Below are positions 48,490-62,000 of a stretch of DNA of 64,000 nt, piece after piece. A program made the position numbers and the translations under genes. The stretch covers positions 56,623,213-56,687,212 of the forward strand of contig OY759215.1 in the NCBI GenBank assembly GCA_963662175.1, read 5' to 3'. Within the stretch, counting starts at the first letter, position 1; each line of letters opens with the position of its first letter. This stretch comes from Aradus depressus (Eukaryota; Arthropoda; Insecta; Hemiptera; Aradidae). The notes below the pieces were generated by a model. It was not told the origin of the DNA. It saw only the letters and a program-made list of their open reading frames with translations, and did no database searches.

Positions 48490-49090
48490 GTGTGTACTTC
48501 ACATGTAGCATCCTTTCGAGCTCGATTGAATAATAGGCTATGGCGTCCCAAAATTTCGAACGGGAGGGGGGTTGAAAGGAGGGGCTAAGCATAAAAATAG
48601 TGTTAACTGATTTATTAATGGTCGGATTGTCATGAAATTTCATATGTAGCACTCTTAAAGGTCAAATAGAAAAATAGAGTGTGTGACGTCACAAAATTGT
48701 GAACGGGAGGGGGGGTTGTGGGGGAAGGCCTAAGTATAAATATAGTACTAGGTCATGAACTAATGGTCTGATTGTCATGGAATTTCCCATGTAGTATACC
48801 TGAAGGCCAAATAGAAGAATATAATGTGTGACTTCACAAAATTTTGAACGGGAGGGGGGTTGTGGGGGTGGGCCTTAGCATAAATAAAGTGGTAGCTCAT
48901 TAACTAATGGTCGGATTCTCATGAAATTTCAAATGTAGTATTCTTAAAGGCCAAATAGAAAAATAGAGTGTGTGATGTCACGATATTGTGAACGGGAGAG
49001 GGGTTGTAGGGATAAGTCTAAGTATAAAAATTGTGGTAGCTCATTAACTAATGGTCGGATTGTCATGGAATTTCACATGTAGTATTGTCT
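48490..49090. repeat. Tandem repeat, about 145 bp unit, four copies
   Basis: CATGTAG(C/T)A(T/C) starts near 48500, 48643, 48788, 48933 and 49077. Each unit contains CAAATAGA(A)AAATA, GTGTGA(C/T)(G/T)TCAC, GAACGGGAGGGGG and CTAATGGTC(G/T)GATTGTCATG. Noncoding minisatellite. Confidence 0.75.
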
Positions 49091-50016
49091 CTAAATATCT
49101 AAGAGCCTCGGGTAGATTTCAAACTCCCGATCCTGAGCTGATTAGACACCACATGTAATGATAAAATAAGTTTCCGTTTGGTTCGAACTAAAATTGTTAA
49201 GAATTAAATAAAGAATATGGTGGGCTTTGTGGTACCGTTTTCACATATTTTCTGAAAAATACATAGGACAGCAATGTCGGTAGATAAGCAGCAACCAGGA
49301 ACGATGATAGTCAACCTTAGACAGATTTAGTTATATTGGGAGGTAGTTGTGTTCACCTAGGGACCTAAGCATTGAATGCTCTTATCCCTCCTCTGTTAGC
49401 TCAACAGCGAGAGATCGAAATGTTGCCTACCCATGTCAAGTTACATAAGATACGACTCATTAACGAATACTTGACATTCGAAAAGTTCCGGGAACATCGC
49501 CTAAGAACCCATCCAAAGGACGACAAAATCGGCCGACTCCAGTCTCATCCGAAAGTTTAGACCTCGCTTCGCTCCCCGGACTACCAAATTATGAAAGACA
49601 AACAAGCAACTCTTAACTGAAAATAATAATTTGGTAGTGATAGTTTTTTTTTTTCACTTCGTAGTAGCCATACTATTTGAATTTGCCGGGAAAGGACGTC
49701 CTAGCAGTTCATCACAGTCCACTGCTCTAATATTATCATGGTGGCCGCGTCAGCACAATTTATTTTTTTTACACTACGAGTACCTTAAGGTTATTATTGT
49801 TTGCTGTGTTTTCTTTTCTTTTTAGTTTTACTGTTTACATTTTTATTTTTTTGCTATGTTAAGAAACGAGTTGTTCTTTGTATTTAATATCATATTTTCA
49901 CCTTATGTTTTTTCTAATGGTATTTAAATTATGTACTTCGTCTTGGAATGAATTTAAGCGTCGTGAATTAAAATTTGTTGAAATGTCCATTTGACACGTA
50001 AAAACTTTCTAAAAAA
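49091..50016. other. Region upstream of the kelch-like gene
   Basis: No gene recognised. A 62-codon frame at 49372-49560 has no known domain. The promoter of the next gene should lie here or in an unrecognised upstream exon; no convincing TATA was assigned. Confidence 0.45.
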
Positions 50017-50054
50017 ATGGATAATCCTGGAGAATATGGTATTGACAAAGGAAG
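50017..50054 (+). CDS. kel: Kelch-like exon 1 (predicted start)
   Basis: [12 protein letters not shown], then AG|gtaagt in phase 2. A TAA lies in frame 18 bp upstream and the context AAAAAAATGG is favourable. It joins in frame to exon 2; the exact start is inferred, not proven. Confidence 0.55.
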
Positions 50055-53000
50055 GTAAGTACAGAAAATACTTTGTTTGTGGACATAATCTTGAATCTGA
50101 TTCAAAATAGATACATATAAAAAGTGCTGTTTCTAAACATAATTACTGATTGTCATTCCTATTAACTTGACGCCTGATTTTCAATCCTTTTGTATTTTGT
50201 TGAATTGATCATGTTTGCAAATTTTGAGTAAATTTTAATCTCATTTTCGTAAATTAGTAGTGACCCAAATTCTATACTATCTTATGAACTGGCAGTATTG
50301 CGTAAATTAACTCGTGTTTTGATTTTGTGTTATATAGGGTGTTCAAGCCTCATTCACCAACTTTTTATCCTATTTTTATTTAAAATACGGATATAAATAT
50401 GATTTATATTGACTACCAGTGTTGAACTAGCATTATTGTATAAATTAATCAACTCAGGTTTTTGTTGTCACAAAAAAAAAATTTGTTTGGTAAAATATTT
50501 AATTGAGGAATTATTTTTAGTTGTTTACTCCTTCGATATGCAAGCCAAAACTCCCTGGACGAGAGTTCACAAAAACAGATTCCCAGAAATAGCTCAAAAG
50601 AAAAACCACCTTACAGAAATCATGCTCATACTCAAAAAGCTTTTGAAGTGTTCAATATTATGAGAAAGTAAGTAGTAATCTTATGAATTTTTATTTAACC
50701 TCTGTTCATTTTAATGTACATATTTAAGTGTAACCTTTGCTACTCAAAAAGTAGTTAGATACGTCCAGCAGAGAAAACTAGAAGAAACATCACTCAATGT
50801 TTTAATATGTCACCATGTGTAGTTGTTGACCCTGGTACCTCCATGGAGTTTACTCTCTGAAATAAATTATAATTAGCCAGGTATACTTAGATTGGGGTCG
50901 AGCTGCCGAGCTTTGGCCTTTAAATTCCGTCCCCGGCAATTTGTATTGACAATGCATATTCATTTTGTTGAATTTTCTTATTTATTTTTTAAAATTTATT
51001 GGTTGTTTATTTTGTTTACCGAGAAATTCTAATAGTAAGTAGGAAGTTATAAAATGTTCATTGAAGTAGGTAGACAAAGTTCTGTCTGCAACGAACAATT
51101 GGTTTAAATAAAACTTAATTGAACGTAGCTAGATTTTAAAAATATTACAGGCAAGTGCCATATTACAAATTGATATACGAGGTCGTATTGCTTAAAGGTA
51201 ATGTCAATAAGTCTTCTAACTCACAACATAACAATACACATAATTTATGATACATACTAATATAATAATAATAATAATATTTATTTCCAAGAAGCTATAA
51301 CGTGGTAATAGGATCCAACATAAAAATATATATGTCACAGTCAAAGTGTGAATTCCAGTGAATGTATACATTAACTAGTCAATGTATACATTAACTAGCC
51401 GTTTTAGTGAAAGTATCAATTGATTTTAAAAATGAACACTATTGCTAGAGAATGTATACATTTACTAGACAATGTATACATTTTCTAGACAATGTATACA
51501 TTTTCTAGTGTTCCTTAGTGAAAGTATAAATAAATGAGAAAAAAAGGTATTTGTAAAAAAAAAAAAAACTGAAACTAAACTTCTAAATTTATTTTACAAT
51601 ATAAATATCTAGGAAAGATGCAACAATAACATAACATATAAACATTTGTAAACAATATTAAAATGGATCTTTTGAATAAAAGCTGATTTTAATTATAAGC
51701 TAGAGAACCTGTACTACTTCAAATATAGGAACGACGGGAGGGGCAGATATATCGTCCCGCCGGCGGAACGCCGGCAAATACGCCCCCAACTTTTGTAATA
51801 TTTCTATTTATGTTATTAATTTAGCTATTTATACTTTCACTAAGGCATAGACGTAAGTGTATACATCCATGTACACTTTGACTAGAGAATTCAGTCAATG
51901 TATACATTGACTAGTTAATGTATACATTCACTGGAATTCATACTTTGACTGCAACATATACATAAAGATAGCTTATAAATCCGATACATAGACATTCATT
52001 AGATATAAGAGTCGGGCACAATGAATGACTAAATAACGAAAAATATTAATTATAATTATCAAATAAAACAAACTTATTTTAGAAAACATGTCTATTTCAT
52101 GTATAAACATTTTTATGGAATAGACCATTTTTAAAAAAGAAGTCTAGTATAAACATGCATTACTGTCGTAACAGAAATTGTGTTTCTGGTATCCACACAG
52201 GAGATTTTCTGACACCAGGGCAAGCTACGAAGGTGCTTCCGAACCTTTGGGGGTCGAGAATGAATAGATGATATAAATTCCCAACAGTTTTATTGATCAA
52301 AGACAATATCTATCAAAAAGGATGAGAAGACCAGACGGAAACTAAACTACAACTTACAGATGCTACTAATTCTATTCGAACTCCAGACTGACTGACACTC
52401 ACTGAACTCACACTATCGAGTGAACTCACTGAACTATCCGTACCTATTGAACACACCGTGCCGACTGAACTCTCCGTACCAACTGAACACACCATGCCGA
52501 CTGAACCCCGAGTCTTATTTCGTGAGGGTTCTTATAGTTAATATTTTGGTGATTCATCGTTTCATGACCCTTCTCTCTGGTCTCATACAATAGACCCCGG
52601 ACTTTGTCCTTAGGAGATTACTCTGTTTCCCACTGTGGAGGGCCGATTTATCTAGAACATGAGATTGTCTTGAATGTGGGCTTTGTCAAACTATCTAACT
52701 TGGACACAACAAGTTGTTTGCTAGAGGGGACAATGAATTATAGATAGCCAATTCTTATTGAATTCTGATAGTTTCCGAAATAAGCTGGGCCAAACAAATA
52801 GTTATGAAAACAAGAACTAATTAGGGCGAGTTATACGACATTACACCGTCGTCAGGTTTAGTTATAAACTAAATCAGTTTGCTGAATACTAACCATTCCA
52901 ATATATCAGGTAAGGAGGGGTGTTGGAGTTTCAACTTGAAACTCCCCGTGGTTGTTCAGTAAGGTTTATTTGTATCAAACATAAAAAACTACTTTTGGTT

Positions 53001-56000
53001 GAAAAAATCAATTTATGTTTACCAATAATTTTTTTTACTTGAATTTGCTCTGAAATATTTCAGTCCAAATTCCTAATTGTACAGCCACCAGGATTTCTAA
53101 GTAGAAATTCGTACTCCTTTCCTTACCTAGTATATGACAATGGTTTGCACTCAACAAACTGTCTTTATTTATAACTAAACCTGACGATGGTGTAATTCTG
53201 AAACCGGTAGTATATCTATAATATTTTTGTGGAATATACAATTTTTTTCAAAAAATTGGTTTATTTACATAAAAGGTTTCCTCAATTTCTTTGTTTCCGA
53301 GTCTTTTTTGGAAGTTTGCAAATCCTCCAAAAAATTTGACCAACTGGTTCATCCCTAACCTTGGACGATGATCGATAAAAATACATCAATATTGTTACCC
53401 CCTGAAGTTTCATTAAAATAGGCGTCTCGCACTTCAGAAACTGTCTTTGTTAGACTATTCGAACTTTGAACAACTACTAGGGTGTTGTGTTGATATTGCG
53501 CCTTGTTTAGACAACACTTGCTGTGCGATGTGCGGCTGGTGGCCGACTCTCTGGAGGTGGCCGGCCACAAGATGGTGCTTGCCGCAGCCTCTCCCTACTT
53601 CCACGCCATGTTCACCTCCTTCGAGGAGAGTCGTCAGGAGAGGATCGTCCTCCAGGGTCTGGACCCCTATGCTCTTCAACTCCTCATTGACTATGTCTAC
53701 ACCGCTGAGATACACGTCACAGAGGACAATGTTCAGGTACTTTTCACACCTAAAAGGAGTAATGGCCCTTACGCTAGTACATTTTTGTGTGTGCTGCCAT
53801 GAAAGATTCTGAGCAGATTCATAAATTGGATAGTTTTTATGTCAATAATATGACAAGTGTACAACCGCTGTTATACGAGGTCGCAATTTTAATTGTGCCG
53901 TTTAAGTTGCAATAGATATTCGTTCCTTCCAACAGCCATTATAATGCATTTTGATTAGTGCATCAACGAAACTGATATGTGAAATGAGACTATTGCCTGC
54001 CTGGCACTCATTTAAATTCGAATAAGAAAATCACTAATACGTAAAAAGATTACTTTTTGGTACGAAGTTTCTATGGAGAAAGTATTGCAATGGAACCTGA
54101 GAATTTGGTCTTTTCCGACTAACGGTTCGTGTCATCTCTTGAATTTGAATTGACAGATTTTCGGATAATGTATTTGTGTAAAATAATTGTGTACGTATAA
54201 TATCTCTTGAACGGATGAACCCGTATATTTGGAATCTTAAATGTCATTAATCCTAACTTAGAACTGATTAGATTTTTGCGAAACGTATGAAAATAAAGAC
54301 CACATTGGGGCCTAACTACATATTTGCAAGTATAGTTTAAATCAGAAAGTTTTACAAATAAAACATAGAACAAATTGAAAGACAAATTTCATGTGATATA
54401 TTTTTTTTTCTTAAATTGTCTTCCAGCCGGATTAAATGAAATAATTATCCTATAGTGTCGGTTATTATGACTCATGCCTGGGCTTGAAGTACAAGGACAT
54501 ATCGCCTACTACCAGAGCGCTCATTCGTCACTTTGGTGAACATGAGCCCGACTCTACTATTGGAGTCCTAAATGTTGTCTAACCAGGTTTATTCACCTAG
54601 GGCAGGGGTATTTAACGAGTAGCTGACATCGTACAGGCTCGAGACAATCTCTTAACGCCCCATCCGAAGGACGCCATGCTTAAGTTTTTTTTATATCCGA
54701 GATAAAGTAAACTAAGGGCCTGGGCAGGGTTTCGACCCCGCGATTTGAGTTCAGTAAGCAAGCATGCATGCCACTGAGCTACTGGTGCCCCCCGATTATT
54801 CTATATAATTCTTGTTAAAAATGGTCTTGTTAATAAAACGGTAATAATAAAAATAAACCACTGAACATTTTTTGAAACTGTTGGAATTTTTGATGAGAAA
54901 TTGTTATTCTTTTCTTCAAAACCATTTAAGAAAGCAATGGGTGCAGGAAATTAAATATTTTTCATGTTTACTTTTCTCCATAAACGTTTTGGATTTGTTA
55001 CTAATAATGTACGTGTATATTAATGAGTTTAATATCTTAGGTCTTTAGTTATAATGTTAATTAATTGATGATGTTATAGACTAGGTTGTTGTATAGGTGC
55101 TGCTTCCTGCTGCCAACCTGCTTCAGCTGAGCGATGTTCGGGACGCTTGTTGCGACTTTCTTCAGTCTCAGCTCCATCCTACCAACAGTCTCGGGATCAG
55201 GGCCTTTGCCGATCTCCACGGCTGCATTGATCTTCTCACCGCTGCTGAAGCCTTCATAGAGCAACACTTCTCGTAATCATCATCTCCCTAATAATAAATC
55301 TATGGCGACGGGGTGAAAGTGTGTTTATACCAACTCCGGTCATTCTCTGATCCAGAGGAACTAAAAAAATCACGTTGGCCAAAAACATCAGTATTTTGAG
55401 ACCACTTTACTTATGGTTCTAACTGCATTTTATCGGGTACCTCTTATATTATTCACAAGCAGGTTGCACGGTTAGTAACTTCAAACATAGTAAACATATC
55501 TGCCTGGTTAGTAGTTGACAGTTTATTTTAGAAATAAGTTAAAATTGTGATAACATCTAGTGGTGTGTAAATTAACCACCCCCTCGGTATAAATAAACTT
55601 TTCTTGATTAGATAATTCCATATCTTCGGAACTTCTTAACTTTTCTTAATATTCTTATAATGTATTTCAGGGAGGTGGTTGAACAAGAAGAATTCCTTGC
55701 ACTGTCGCATCAACAAGTGTGCAAATTGATATGCAGTGATCGTCTTGAAGTTCAGTCAGAGGAGAAGGTACGTGCCCTCTTAATGAGTGTCGTTTTACTG
55801 TTTCGGAGGTCGAAAACCTGGATCGAAACTTTGTTAGTCCAGAAGCCCCACTTTTCTTATATTTTGCTATGCACGCTCTCATCAAAACTGCTGCAATGCC
55901 TCTCAATGATAGTGATGTTGCCAATTCACATTATCGATTGTTCCGATAGTAATTATTATTATAAGTAATTTTTACCCGATTGCGCCGAAGTCAAAAAGAT

Positions 56001-59000
56001 GAGAGGGTAGGATCAAAAGAGGGTGTTTAACGTGTGTTTATGTGATTTAAAACTTCTATGTTGAGAAACGCGGACATTTAGTGGAAATTTATAATAAATA
56101 AATAAAACAAACTTCGCTTTTTAAATATTGTCTATTCCACAAATTGTTTTACACAAACTACCGATTTCGGCATTACATCGTCGTCAGGTTTAGTTATAAA
56201 CTTAGACAGGAAGCGGTTGGACTATCAAATAAGAACTCTCCGTGCCTTAGATATTGGTCCACTTTCGCGACCATATTATCGACGATATTTCAATTTCTTC
56301 TCAAAAAGCAGGGGATACTTGATAGTTTAGAACAACTGGAAATAAATAAGGTAACATTTTTATGAATGACTAAATTCCTAAACTCCTCTTCTTTGCTAAT
56401 ATATTAGAAGTTCTGTTTCCACATCTGAATTTAGTGTTATGGTTATTTTTACTCCATTTATCATTAATCGTAGTCATTATATATTATCACTGTTTGATAA
56501 TTATCTTTATTTTGCTGTAATTTTAATTTATATCTTCATAGTTATTCTTATTTCAAAGATGAGAAAAGAATCATCTGATATTAATTTTATTAATGTTCTC
56601 TCATGCTATCAGTAATCATTTTGTTAAATAGACTCACATAATTTCACGCATATCACATCTCATGGGTTTAATATACGTCACCGTCGTCTTTCTGAAGTCA
56701 ATATTACATTATTATTTTTGGAGAAAGGAGGGCGGGGGAGGTGAAAAAATGTTGAGCACGCCGTCCTTCGGATAGGATGTTAAGCGATGGTTCCGAGCCT
56801 GTACGACGTTAAAGACCCCACCCTAGCTGAATAAACCTGGTTTGGCAATATTTAAGACTCCTACAGTAGAGTTGGGCTCATGTCCACCAGAGCGACGAAA
56901 GACAACTCTGGTGGTAGGCGATATGACCTCATAGTCATATACAATGATCAATATTATATTCATATTGATAATATTCAATTTGATACCTCCATTCGCTGGG
57001 TTTTATAGTCTTTTGATTTTCAAAGGCCACTGTCCGCCATTTTGAAATTTTGGGAATGTCACATAGCCCATATCACTCGGGAGATTACGACGAATCAAAT
57101 TCCATAAACAATTAAAATGCTCCAGCCGTTTTTTAGGTTCTCCGATGAAACAAAGAATACAACATACATACAAAATTGTGAAAAACGATACGCTCCCCTC
57201 AAGTCCCGCAGTCACGTATAAAGTGCTTGAGTATTAAAAAAATACATTCATGTCCAATTAAATAGATGAAAAGGTAATGTTTTGTATTCCGTCTTTACTG
57301 AGAGAGTACAATATAACGGAACTTGAAGGTCATGATTGTAGTTTGACTTGGCGGTACACTGACGGAGTATTTGTGCAGGTGTTCGAGTGCGTTGTGAACT
57401 GGGTGAACCAGGACCTAGCCAACAGACAGACCTTCATGGGAGAGTTGATGGAACATGTCCGACTCCCGCTCCTCCCACAGGACTACCTCATGCATCGCGT
57501 CGAGGAGGAACCACTTCTTCAAGCTAATATCAAATGTAACTACATTTTTTTAAACCCTTTTGAATGCAAAAGTACCGAAAACTAAATACAGTTAAATGCA
57601 AATTGTAGATTTTTCAGGAAACATGAGGACAACCTTAGAAAAATATTTCTATAATGTTTGTCCTATTTTTTTTTTGTCTAATACAAAAATGTGTGATGTG
57701 GCTATAACAAGGCACTACTGGAAATAAAAAAGTAATGTGTTGCTTCAGTGGTTTTCTTTGTTTCATTCTAAGCGTAATTCTGAAGAATACTCTTTCTTAT
57801 ACCCAGTAATGCCAGTATGAAATGAGTGTGAGGAGGAAGGAAAGAAGCTCTGTAAAAAAGTGGTTGGTATAGGAGAGTCCTATATGGCCACATCAGGTTT
57901 TTTTTCTTTATGTTTTATCATTTTTATTAGAGAAACTACTGGTAATGAAAATATGTTTTAAAATTCGTTGCCCAGCGTTTTAATGTAAACATCAGTTAGA
58001 TATATTTCCTTCGCAAATCTATTGTACATTTTTTGGGGCATATAAATTCATTCGTTTTGGTCCTATCTCAAATCTGAAGGAACATTTTTGGTAAGAACCA
58101 ATTTTTCGATACTTGGAACCAACCATTTTTCAGTAACACAAGCAAACAAAAAAACAAAAACAATTCCAAAACTTAGTTTAATGACAGTTTTCGTCATTTA
58201 TCTCGCAAACCGGCCGATCTCCGAAAAAATGTATTACCTATAAAATGGGTCTTTCAGTTTTATCTACAAATTTTATTTGAGAGTTTTGATTGTCATAAAT
58301 ATAGGCTGAATGATTGACGATCATTAGTTTTTCTTGTACACCTGGGAATTGAAGTTGAACAAAATTCGCTAAAGAACAAGGAAAATTAAGTTTGTTTTCT
58401 CCTTTTTGCCTTTCAATTATGTAGCAATTGAACAGTGATAATTTTTCCGTATTTATTTAGGCAAAGACTTCCTTATAGAAGCGTTGAAGTATCATCTTTT
58501 GAAAGGAGAACAGAAGCTACTTCTCAACACTCCCAGGACGAAGCCCCGACAACCCATTGGCCTACCCAAGGTATTACAGCTTTTGGTTTTCATTGTACAA
58601 ATCACACCCATGTTCAATTACGCTGTTGAATTTTAATATTGATGCATAATTTCGATATGTTTTCAATATTTATTATATTTTTCAGTAATTTTTATTTATT
58701 TTATTAAATATGTTTACCATCAGGAAGGGGTAGAAGTACCGCTTCGGTCATATTAAGCAATGAGATGTGTTCACTCAACAAAATCCTGCTCTTGCACTAG
58801 AATTTCTTGAAAATCTTGGTGCATTCGGTGGTTTCATGAATGGAAAACCGCTATTAAGGGAAGTGGAACTAAATATGCTTGCCTATTACCGCTGGAAGAT
58901 CGAATTGTAACTGGAAGAACACAGGAAAAAGTACTAAAATATTCAAAATCTATCATGAATGTATTAAGAGTAATGTATATATTTTTTTTTTTCTACTGAG

Positions 59001-62000
59001 GGTAATGGAAACGTTTGGAATACATGTTTGCAACCATCGTTGAAAAACAGAGTTCTTACTCAAGTGCCCCACATTAGGAAAATTAGAAAAAAAAAATTAT
59101 TTGAGGGTGTTTGTGAGGATGTAAGTAATGCTGTGTTGTCTGCTTGGTCAGGTGATGCTTGTGGTTGGGGGACAGGCGCCCAAGGCTATACGGAGTGTGG
59201 AGTGTTACGACTTTGCCACCGAGACTTGGATAAATGCAGCAGAAATGCCAGGACGCCGCTGCAGGGCTGGACTTGTGGTACTTGGCACCAAAGTGTATGC
59301 CGTAGGTGGATTCAACGGTTCTCTAAGGTATAATATGAGCAGATATGTACTAAGTTACACCCTTTTTGCAATATCCTTGTGCAAAATACAATACAATTTT
59401 CACTATATTGTCAGATGTTACACAATTATAGGTTCGCTCGCCTATTATAACATTGTCTTAGGTCTGCTCAAAGGCAGTAAAACTTCTGAAGGGTAAAAAG
59501 GCGTCCTGCCTTCCCCTACCCCACCCACTTATATAGTCTACTTACGTAACCTACCGCATAATAATTTACTTCCAATCACCCGCCAGACTGTATCTATCTA
59601 TTTTTCGAATTTAAGACGCACCCCGTTAAAAAATAATAATAAGATGGACTTATTTTTTAAGAAATGATTTTTAGCAAAAACGAAAAACATTACAAATCTA
59701 ATTACACAACTCAAATTTATTCTTGCCATTTTTTCCATATGTGAAAAAATGTGCGTCTTAAATTCGGAGTAGTACGGTAATATATTTGACAGAGTTACAA
59801 CATATTCCCAGGGGCTTGTACCGCAGCTAACGTGTTAATTAATCAAAATAATTAAAAGTAAAGAAAAAACGTATACATTTTTTACAAACATACTTTTTTT
59901 TTCTTTACTTTTTATTGTTTCACAACATATCTGCAAAAAATGTTAAGTATCATCAAAATAATCAAGTTTATCTCTTCTGGTCATTTATTTTTTTAAATTT
60001 AATTTTGTAATATATTTTTTATGTAAACATAATGTTAAAATATAATATTTTTATCACAGCTCTACAATTCTCCCATTTATTTTTTTTGGTTTTATAACCT
60101 AACAATTATAAACGTTTCGGCAAGTACTCCCATCATCAGTTATAGTTAATTTTGTCATATCAATCAAATTCTTGTTATCTATTAAGTCGACCTCTATTGT
60201 TGAAACTTCAAGTCAAGAGAGAGCTCGACTCAGTAATATGTTCTACAGTGAGAAGAACTTGATTATTCTAAGAAAGTTATTAACATAAAGAATAGCAAAT
60301 AAATTATAGACACGTCCTGCTTCCAGTTTGGCTGACTGACAACTTCGCTATTTTGAGTCGTAATTTTTGTTGCATATTTTCAAAATTAGAATTTTTTTGT
60401 TGGGATCATGTTCCAATAAAATTCAAGGTCAGGAGACAGTAACAAAAAGCCATGGTTCCATCTACACAGTAAGACACTGACAACTAAACAGGTCATATAC
60501 TTGACACGACTGAGGACCGGACATGCCAGAACAAACAAATACTTACATCTAATTAAAATAAAACCCTCCCCTAACTGTGAACACTGCGATGAGACTGAGA
60601 ACGTAGTCCACATCTTCACTAAGTGCAAAAAGTACGACAACCAGAGACAACATGAGACTCTACTATGCAACGAAAATACATTTCTTAAAGAATAGCTAAC
60701 ATTAATAAAATGGAAAACGTTAACAAACTCTTTAAATTTATTACCAGTTCAAAAATAAAATTGTAATAAGAAGACAAATAGACTACTACATACTCGCTCC
60801 GGCTTTATAGGACTACAATTAGTCTTATGGCAAAATAAAAATAAAGAAAAAAAGTCAGTGGTGATTTTTAATCAGTTCAACGTCACGCTGACTACAATGA
60901 GAAATGAAATGTTTACGAAGTAGCCCACACCCGTATATTTCATGTTGCGTCACCCTCAAAATAACCTAAACTGTTCCGTAAATATGATCCGAATACAACT
61001 TTTTTAAATGTCTCACGCACTCTAGGTCACCTCATATCTGAATAGTCAAGTATGTCTGCTAGTCTGACGTGAAATGGTTCCAGGGTGAAGACAGTGGATG
61101 TATACGATACGATGACGGACACATGGAGTATCTCAGTTGGCATGTCGGCGAGACGGTCCACCCTCGGAGTCGCCGTGCTTCACAACTGTATATATGCGGT
61201 AAATATATGTTTACTAAAAAAAATTAATGACTCCATCAAGAATGAATTCTATAGAAGGCTGAGATTTATGTATACGTCGTGACTTTCATGCCTAGTAGAT
61301 AGCATGAGCTCGCATCATCTTGTTCATTTTACATGTTGGCCTATTTCTTCTGTCTATTACTGTTACAGATCTGAAAAGTAGTAAGGTCTGGTTACAACAT
61401 TTTCAAATATTTGGCTGAGAATCAATTATTTGACAGGAATGTTATAAACTTGCTGCTTCGACTGAAGCTTTGGTTTGGTGCATGTACAACGGGAGACTCC
61501 ATGACACGGTTAGGGGCCACTGCACAACTGCAACATACAGTATGCTCCTAAATGTTGCCCACTGTTATTCATCTTGATATAAAAATACATTATCTTATTG
61601 TAACAAAGGTTGGATAGCGAATTATAAATTTGTTCCTTATTCAGGGCACAAAAGCCTCCCCCCCCCCCCCCCCCCCCCCCATGATAACATATTTGTTGCT
61701 ATATTCTGTTTCAAATAACTTTCTCATGGCTAAGCTCCCACTCCGTGACACTTCCATAACCCTGTCCTCTTACGTACTGAGTGGGACAGAGCTCGGAGTG
61801 GGGACTCCTTTATGGGGAAAATAAGATAAAGCGGACTAAAGTGTAGGTGTGTTCTCAGGTAGGAGGGTTCGATGGATCGACGGGGTTGAACAGTGCAGAG
61901 ATGTTCGACCCCCGCCAACAGAAGTGGACCTTGATAGCCTCCATGTCCACCCGGAGGAGTAGTGTCGGGGTGGGCGTCGTCAATGGTCTACTATATGCGG

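Larger units (their letters stand above)
50668..53510. other. Kelch-like intron 2
   Basis: 2.8 kb holding the MITE within a repeat (51265-52060), the 36 bp repeat and the inverted pair (52843-53245). Confidence 0.7.
55768..57378. other. Kelch-like intron 5
   Basis: 1.6 kb with the Penelope-like fragment and SINE copy listed; no other feature seen. Confidence 0.6.
59328..61083. other. Kelch-like intron 8
   Basis: 1.75 kb with the Penelope-like fragment (60075-60145) and LINE relic (60440-60850). Confidence 0.6.

Noticed and set aside
49372..49560. 62-codon frame upstream of the kelch-like gene as first exon
   Set aside because: No BTB-family similarity and no good splice link; exon 1 at 50017 with an in-frame upstream stop fits better.
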